Positions 57,420 to 64,000 of a stretch of DNA of 64,000 nucleotides are shown here, one piece after another (within the stretch, counting starts at the first letter, position 1; every line of letters starts with the position of its first letter). Made by a program: the position numbers and the translations under genes. This DNA comes from Streblospio benedicti. Taxonomy: Eukaryota; Annelida; Polychaeta; Spionida; Spionidae. The notes under the pieces are model-generated. The model saw only the letters and a program-made list of their open reading frames with translations. It did not search any database and had not been told where the DNA came from. The stretch is from contig CM032662.1 in assembly GCA_019095985.1 (NCBI GenBank), positions 5,535,732-5,599,731 on the forward strand, given 5' to 3'.

Positions 57420-57887
57420 TGGGGATCGTTCACAAATGACGTCATCCGGCAGTGTGTGTGTGGGGGGGTAGCGAAAGATGACGAAAGGTGACAGAGGGGT
57501 GGGGGGGGGTTCTAGCTCTTGGGTGAAGTCACCTTTTTTGAAAAAGGTTATTTAACAGTAGTTAGAATTACTTTCCGACATGTCAAGAGAGTTGTGATAT
57601 ATCTACTAGCTGAAATCACATTGCCATGTTTGCTTAATAGCCTAAATACGTTTGTAAAAATGTGTCTAAATTATGGACATATATATTCAAATGTATTTAT
57701 ATAACGTCATAGTTAAATCAATGTTTAATTTAATCACGAAACCATGTCGCAAATGGAGGGGGTGGAGGGGGGAGGCAAAGATGACGTCATCTACCAGGAG
57801 GGGGTGCTGCAAAGATGACGAAAGGTGACAAGGGGGGAGGGGGTAAAAAAGGTCAAAAATGAGGTGACATCATTTGTGAACGATCCC
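57420..57887. mobile_element. Phrase MITE, GGGATCGTTCACAAATGA type (inverted copy)
   Basis: TTG/GGGATCGTTCACAAATGACG and TTTGTGAACGATCCC/TTG, mirroring 37406-37876. Confidence 0.65.
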
Positions 57888-59053
57888 TTGGATAAATTGA
57901 TCACTAAAATTGTCAAAATTATTATTTTGCATCATAGTTTACACCCAGAGGTTTTTTTTTCAAATGACAAAAAAGCAAAATACACAATGCTAAGATTATG
58001 TGATAATCTCTCTTTCAGGTAAGCATATTTGCAATAATGACCACATTTTATGATTACTATCATAAACAAAATACGAAGTGCTGCAGATGCTATCAACCAG
58101 AGAGTTATCGCTACTGTCAGCTCAGCAGATAAGCCTACTAAAAGCAAAATCGTCAAAACTATATACACTATATTCCTGATTTAACAGTCCAGGTAATTAG
58201 TTAGCTGACAGTAGGCTACTCCGCTAATGCTCACATAACGAGAGAAGACCTACCTTTACTGATGCTGTGGTGGTGATGGTGGCAACAGGTATAATGTGCA
58301 GACGTGCATGTGTAATATATAGTTGTTGGAAGAGGAGAAATCAATAAGCATGTAGTGACAAGAGCCTTATGGCTCATTACCGAGCATTGAAACATGAGCT
58401 CAGGTGGGCGCATTATTAATTGAGCACACGCTCATCTCTACCTCTGTTATTGTACACAATCTCTTCCTTAATCAAATCATCAATTATCTTTCTGCAATGA
58501 TAGTGCTTCTGATAGTTTTCATTGTTTATCATTAGCAAAATTCGAAATCTTAATGTGTACTTTTGGAATAATGTAAGGAGTTGTATCATTTTATAAGTGA
58601 CATAGATTGAATACAGCATTGAAAAACAAAAAAAAGTAAATAATTTTTTCTTCATTCCTATAAAGATGCACGGTAGATGCATTGTACATGTACAACAGCC
58701 AAGGAATGATGAAAATATAATGGAAAGCATTACTTGAAATGAAAAATATTTATTAAAATATCAAAATACACATCTCATACAAAAACTGATATGAATGAAG
58801 AAACCCGTCTTTTTCTAAATGCACGATCTGGCTACATAGTTCTTATATAAACAACAAATGCTATAAATGCAAATTAAATGCCTAAATTGAATATGCACTG
58901 CAATGCAACTAACAAAGATCCTTAGGCACTTCTTGCTACTCATTTATTTTTACTCGGCATTGAGATATAAATGTCTATAAAAAATAACTGTTAACATGGT
59001 CTGAGAGCTGATAATGAGACAGTCATCACTAAATTACTTGTAACCTGAATATA

Positions 59054-59136
59054 CAGTAGAACCTCCCATTAAGACCACCTCTCCGTTGAGAACACTTGAT
59101 GGGAGTCCCTGGGTGGTCCTAATAGAGGTTTTACTG
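59054..59136. mobile_element. pogo-like MITE (inverted copy)
   Basis: CAGTAGAACCTCCCATTAAG ... TAGAGGTTTTACTG with TA on both sides. Counterpart of 36156-36236. Confidence 0.65.
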
Positions 59137-59714
59137 TAAAATAATCACTATACTTGGCAATCTAATGGAACAAATTGATAATATACACAAGTTAATAAAT
59201 GTAACAAAATGCAAGTTTCACAGTTTTGGGTGTTATTAAGTTCACTGAAACAGTATTCTCATTCATCATAATGACCTCCTAGCTGCTCATAAGGCATTCC
59301 ACAGACTGTTAACAATACAACACATGCTCATTTTCGAGAGCATAACAACAAATTACTCTATTCTGACGCAGACAAAGCCTGAAGTCTGATGATGCACAAA
59401 CTCATAGATCAATATTATCGACTTCCTTATTATTGACAAGCAAAATATCAGTAGCTCTCTTCAAACGTTATGTTTTTTGTTTCTTCGGGATCGTCAGCAT
59501 CATGAATGTTTTATCTTCTGGACCGTCAGCATGTTCCTGGTTGTAGAACGGTGCTATCAGGTGGGGTGGTATGACCATCAGAGCCGCCAGCGGTGTGAAG
59601 TAGCTGCAAACACACACAACTGGTGGTCTCGGTGGTGTAAAAAAAACAGATTTTGAAATTGTGGTGGGAGATCTGAAAAGCATGCTTTAATGACAGTGTG
59701 TCCTCGGATCCTTA

Positions 59715-60084
59715 GGGAGTGCTCATTATTTAATTCGGGAGAGTCTGAGAAATCAGGGCGGTTCTCTATTTTGGTACAGATATTTTAGTGGGGGGGGTCA
59801 TCAATTTTGTACCAAATACAACATGGGGGGTTGTCTATTTTTTTGCCAGGGTAATATTAAAGATTTTTTCATTTTTTTATTTTACGGTTTTTTTCATGGG
59901 TAAAACACACTAATTTAGTGCGTATAATCGTGGCAACATTTGGGAGGGGTCACCTATTTTGTACATAAAAAATAGGGGGTGCCTTTTGTTAATAAAAATA
60001 AGGGGTGGAGGGGTCATGAATTTTGTACATGAACATCAGACCAAATCTTCACACTCCCCATGGCAATAAATAATGGGTAGTCCC
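59715..60084. mobile_element. Harbinger-like phrase MITE, TTA target duplication, absent from the other copy
   Basis: TTA/GGGAGTGCTCATTATTTAAT and AATAAATAATGGGTAGTCCC/TTA. The interior has 'tcattttgtacc' phrases among G runs. The mirrored position (about 35590) lacks it. Confidence 0.7.
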
Positions 60085-60450
60085 TTAAAAAGTCTTAAAA
60101 TGACTTATTTTATTCTGGGGAAAATAATAGCTATTAAAAAATCTTATTTTGCTTGAAGTAGTCTTAGAAGGTCTTAATTTCTCTTTTTCATTGATCATAG
60201 TTATTGTAATTGTTTCTTAATTTTATGCATGTCTATCGTGCCTTTGATCAAAATGCTCATGAGTCAATGTACATGCACTTGATATTGTATGGTTTAATTT
60301 TCACTAAAGATATTATTTTTGCTTCAGGGGAAGTCTTAAAAGTCTTATTTTCTTTCCCCAAAAAGCTGCAGACCCACTGTAATGGCTACATTTTTTCATT
60401 ACCCCGCTCCCCTTCCATCTGGGCCATAACAAACAGTGGCCCCCATCATT

Positions 60451-60592
60451 GGCAGATCCAGGAGCTCCCCATTTTCCCCCAGAATACTTCATTTTTCATA
60501 GCGTTTTTTACACGTCCGCCATCGATCGTGTGTACAAAACCCATGAAATCCCTGGAGTGCGCCCCCCCCCCTTTCTAAAACCTGGATCTGCC
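60451..60592. mobile_element. GGCAGATCCAGG-type MITE (inverted copy)
   Basis: GGCAGATCCAGG and CCTGGATCTGCC ends, a C11 run, same interior as 34931-35073. Confidence 0.6.
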
Positions 60593-61321
60593 ATTGCCCA
60601 TGGTGCGTTAGCCCCCGGCTGTGTGACCGTACCGGGCGGGAAGGTGGCGATGGGCGGGACGTTCTCGCTGGCCACATCACAGCCCCGCGGATGTCCGCTC
60701 CCGACTTCGGCGCCGAGCGTCAGACTCAGAAGGTACGTATCTACAACACACACACAATGATGCGTATATACAACACACACGTGAATACAACCACAAAAAC
60801 ACACAGGTATATAAAACATCCAAGTAATTTATTTTTCTTTAATGATGCACAAGTATTGATTAATGATAAACAATTACAAATATATTAGCACTATATTAGA
60901 ACTGTGATAAGATGAACATGAAAGGATGAAAGATGGTATGAACCGACAGGGTTACAAATATAACAATCAAATAACATCATTATAAAATGATAGAACCAAC
61001 ATCTTTTTTTATTCACATTTTACTTAAATATTTTCAACCTTGCGGTCATCTTCAGAATATAATGTAAAATGACCAACTTAAATTACAAAACATTGCTGTT
61101 TTCAATATTACATGAATATAATATAGAACATGAATCAAAACAAATAACACAAGCCTACGTACTTGTGGTCTCCGATGTCAATGATTGGGCGCGGCGCGTC
61201 CATGTCGACTTCGGTCCGCAGCATCCAGCCGTTGACGGCGTGCAGCTTGGACTCGCGGGTCTGCAAGGCAAAGGCACAGCAGGTGTCAGTGATAATGGTC
61301 AAGGGGTTTTGAAGAATAATC

Positions 61322-61428
61322 TAAGCTACCTGTAGCAGTTTTGGTCTTTCATTCGGCCCGATGAGGCTGTTGAGAAAACAGCGAAAGCCTCGCCACAGAG
61401 TGAAACGATGGTTTCTATAGGTAGCTAG
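61322..61428 (+). mobile_element. Penelope-like 3' fragment with hammerhead-like core (copy 2)
   Basis: Plus strand CCGATGAG, stem GCTGTT/AACAGC with loop GAGAA, then GAAA, followed by gcctcgcca and gtttctataggtagct. Better preserved than its mirror at 34104-34214. Confidence 0.5.
61358..61389 (+). ncRNA. Hammerhead-ribozyme-like core (relic)
   Basis: CCGATGAG + GCTGTTGAGAAAACAGC + GAAA matches the catalytic CUGANGA...GAAA frame with one base changed (C for U) and a perfect 6-bp stem II. Confidence 0.45.
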
Positions 61429-62912
61429 AATAATTTTTAGAATTGCCATGGTCATAAAAAGAATGTATATTCGATTCATCCTGGGTTCTATTATACACGA
61501 TTAAAGAATACATCTAGATTGGATTAGATTTGGCATTGGAATCTGTCATATGCTCAGACTGCGAGACTTTCTATTATGTCGCATCATTTTCATCGGGCTA
61601 TTACCATGGTTAGGAGGAATATATTTCGATACCTAATGGAACCTGTCCTATGCTCAGACAGAGAGACTTTCATGATGTCGCATCATCTTCGTTGGTCCAA
61701 ATGAAAAAACCTCAGTCATCGTTACTAGTCACTAATTACTGGTCACTTTGGGGAGTATCTGAATCCTTAATCACGGGTCACTTTGGCTAGAATGGACCAA
61801 AATCGTAAAATTAAATAGTCACAAAATAATTCATAGATGAGAATCGCAAAATTTGATAGTACTACAGTACTGCAGGATGTAAACAGTACTAGTAAAATAT
61901 GCATATATTCGATTATTGTACTTTTGTACGCAATGATAAGAGATATTGTGTCAGGATTTCTAATTACCCTCGGCCCATTCTGCACCAAACGATGTCCCTT
62001 TTATAAAAAGCCATTTTGATTGAAGGAGTTTTTGGTACAAAAGGTGGGTTTGGTGAATTAAACTACAAACTCTAGTCACTGCTTGGGTGTGTACCTGGAA
62101 GCCTGGTCACTGTGGGCAAGATGCTTAATTACTGTAAACCTAGAAATGTTTACGCACGATTTAATTTGCGGGAATTTCGTGGGTAGGTGCAAAAATGCAA
62201 ACTTAAATAGTCAGCAAACGTCCAGGATGGACCAAAATTGCAAAATTAAATAGTCACAAAATAATTCATAGATGAGAATCGCAAACTTTTAATAGCCATG
62301 AAATATTCTAGTTTTTACATTACTAGACATTTTGGGTGACAACCACCGGTCACTTTGAGCAAGAATCTTAATTACTGGTGACTGTGCGTGAGGACCCCCG
62401 ATTACGCTGTACCTGGTATCCGGTGAGTGTGGCCCGAGTGGGAATGTGACGAGTCCGGCGTTGGTCCGGTACTGCAGACCCGGTCGACCGCTTCCACACA
62501 GAGATCCCATCCTCAGCCTCCTCCCAGATGTACACACCGTGCCTGGGGGCATACAGGGAGGTTAAACATACCGTATTCATTCTTTTAAAAGGCACAGTGT
62601 GCTTACAAAAACAAATTTCAGCAAAAAAGCAAAAAAATAATAAAGCCCAGCCCAACAATTTTTGCGATTTATGCCTTTTTTTACTTTGAACCCACAGAAC
62701 ATGATAACCCAACGGCGCCGGATGGTTATGTGGTAATCCGAATCGGAATAATACTGGGGTGTTAAAGTCATACAATATGGCGCCGGTAAAAGAGCAAGAT
62801 TTGTATAATACTTAATCTGCATTAACAGGGGTGTGCGCTTATTGGGGGTGGCGCTAATAAGATGGATTACGGTATCTTATTGAACAATATGTACAATTTG
62901 GATTAGGCAATA

Positions 62913-63806
62913 CAGTCAAACCTGTCTTAGCGACCACCTCTATTTAGCGACTCCCTGCCATATGCGACCTTTTGAAATCCCCCATGAACAATTCCATTGT
63001 ATTGACCCTCTATTTAACGACCACCTGCTTTTACGCGACTAACGACTTTCAATTTGGGTGCATAATTGGTTCAAACTACTCCCGTTAACGACTTTCCCCA
63101 GTTAAGCAATTGCCATTTTAACTGCTTGTATCCCGCCACGTGACCTCAAAAGGTCATGGTTGTTACTATGTAAACACATCGCCAGTTAGCCGGTGCAGTT
63201 AAGAAATGGGTTTTATTTAACTCTTTTGTCTGTGACTGTTTACCTAAACATTTGCCTCCTGATACTTGTAAGATAATTAAGAGATAAATGAAGCAGGCTT
63301 TGTTTGCATTCACTTGTTAGTACTTGTACTAACTTCCCATGCTATGACTCCAGTATGAGGTGCTTGCATCTCCTAAGTGAAACAAAGCAGGCTAATTACA
63401 TAAAGTGGTGACAACTTTCTATTGGCTTGTCCACCTTTCTTTGTCAGTAAAGTGGTATAAATTACATTGAGACAATGACATCACTTTAGTTACTTACTGG
63501 ATATTCTTCATGATACAGGACATAGCTATCTAATAGCTTATCTTAGTTTTATTCATTCACATACACATGTAATTACATTTTATACTTATATTATTTATAT
63601 AATTGATGATGTAGATATAGTAAATAAAAAATAAATCAAATTCATATAAATAGTGTTTTTTTGTCATTAGCCTTACATTAAGCAATGCAAACTTTAGCTT
63701 AAAGATGGTAAACAAGTCGGATTTTGAACCTGTATTAAGTGACCACCTGTAGTATGTGACTTTTTTGGCCATCCCAATGAGAGGTCACTTAAGACAGGTT
63801 TGACTG
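62913..63806. mobile_element. pogo/Tigger-like non-autonomous transposon, 894 bp, TA target duplication
   Basis: Ends CAGTCAAACCTGTCTTAGCG and TTAAGACAGGTTTGACTG are inverted and flanked by TA (62911-62912, 63807-63808). The 'cgaccacctctatttagcgac' subterminal wording is Tigger-like. No transposase frame. The empty site TA is seen at 32628-32629 in the first copy and again near 28867. Confidence 0.85.
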
Positions 63807-63819
63807 TAGCTAAATTGCG

Positions 63820-64000
63820 ATACAAGCCTTCTCCAAGCAAAAAAACCAAAAGAATAGATTTTACATAACATACTTCCAACTGGAAATTACTTGTCAAAGT
63901 TTAGGAATATTAGCAAATTTTGTGATGCATGTGGACAGGTAGAAAATCTGGAGCACATGTTATATAATTTGAATGAATATTAAAATAAAAGGCGTCTATG
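63820..64000 (+). mobile_element. LINE ORF2 C-terminal fragment at right edge
   Basis: Plus frame LPTGNYLSKFRNISKFCDAC, then GQVENLEHMLYN, the mirror of 32425-32590. Confidence 0.5.

Larger units (their letters stand above)
59468..62542 (-). pseudogene. Inverted copy of kelch exons 9-6 (probable second allele)
   Basis: Minus-strand blocks 62542-62413 (exon 6), 61260-61163 (exon 7), 60740-60633 (exon 8) and 59603-59468 (exon 9). Exon 9 encodes the same protein as the first copy. Exon 7 is in better shape here (TRESKLHAVNGWMLRTEVDM, donor CAA/GTACGT). Exons 6 and 8 carry frame-changing indels. The upstream exons are beyond the window. I call it pseudogene only because the copy is not readable end to end. 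Allelic sequence with consensus errors is the likelier explanation. Confidence 0.65.
48771..64000 (-). repeat. Inverted copy of 32425-46838
   Basis: The order of all landmarks is mirrored: LINE (49470 vs 46132), minisatellite (50220 vs 45890), hairpins (54200 vs 41120), hAT (55163-57254 vs 38044-40152), kelch exon 9 (59468 vs 35824), exon 7 (61260 vs 34278), exon 6 (62542 vs 33006) and the LINE tail at the edge. Similarity is high but punctuated by indels and private insertions. Confidence 0.9.

Noticed and set aside
32425-64000. A genuine long palindrome such as an amplicon or inverted segmental duplication
   Set aside because: The default-size gap, overhang and allele-like insertion differences make a scaffolding artefact more likely; kept as a testable finding.

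Overview
The window is eukaryotic genomic DNA: AT-rich, with spliced genes (GT-AG introns of a few hundred bp to about 5 kb), abundant DNA-transposon relics, LINE, SINE and Penelope-like fragments, and one run of exactly 100 N at 46839-46938. The gene content (an extracellular EGF/Cys-rich protein and a kelch-BTB protein) and the repeat mix point to a marine invertebrate metazoan, either a lophotrochozoan or a non-vertebrate deuterostome. The sequence alone does not settle which. No bacterial, organellar or CRISPR features are present.

Layout. (1) 37-6280, minus strand: ten phase-consistent exons of a secreted or matrix-type protein with a fibrillin-like N-terminal EGF region, a long charged linker and a series of short Cys-pair modules. 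Both its start and its end lie outside what can be read here. (2) 6.3-20.7 kb: intergenic or 5' intron sequence with no convincing coding exon, two CpG-rich patches (10.5 and 12.6 kb) that could hold promoters, and many short inverted-repeat elements. (3) 20760-35824, plus strand: a kelch-type BTB/BACK gene in nine exons whose junction phases all agree (about 700 aa), with a partial tandem duplication of exons 5-6 at 30651-33133. (4) 36-46.8 kb: a hAT relic, Harbinger-like MITEs, hairpins, tandem repeats and a LINE that runs into the N gap. (5) 46939-64000: after about 1.8 kb of unshared sequence, the segment 48771-64000 is an inverted, diverged copy of 32425-46838. It includes the last kelch exons, the hAT element with the same 8-bp target duplication, the minisatellite and the LINE.

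The inverted copy abuts a gap of conventional size. It differs from the first copy by clean transposon insertions with empty sites, by repeat number and by scattered indels. I therefore read it as the second haplotype (or an overlapping contig) scaffolded head-to-head, not as a true palindrome. This matters for annotation: the kelch exons on the minus strand at 59.5-62.5 kb are probably the other allele of the same gene.

The two host genes are divergently oriented and show no sign of a shared pathway. The most interesting non-genic content is (a) Penelope-like 3' ends carrying hammerhead-ribozyme-like cores, one pair arranged tail-out as a hairpin, and (b) a recurring class of MITEs with 3-bp target duplications, GGGA ends and interiors built from short 'phrases' separated by long G or C runs.
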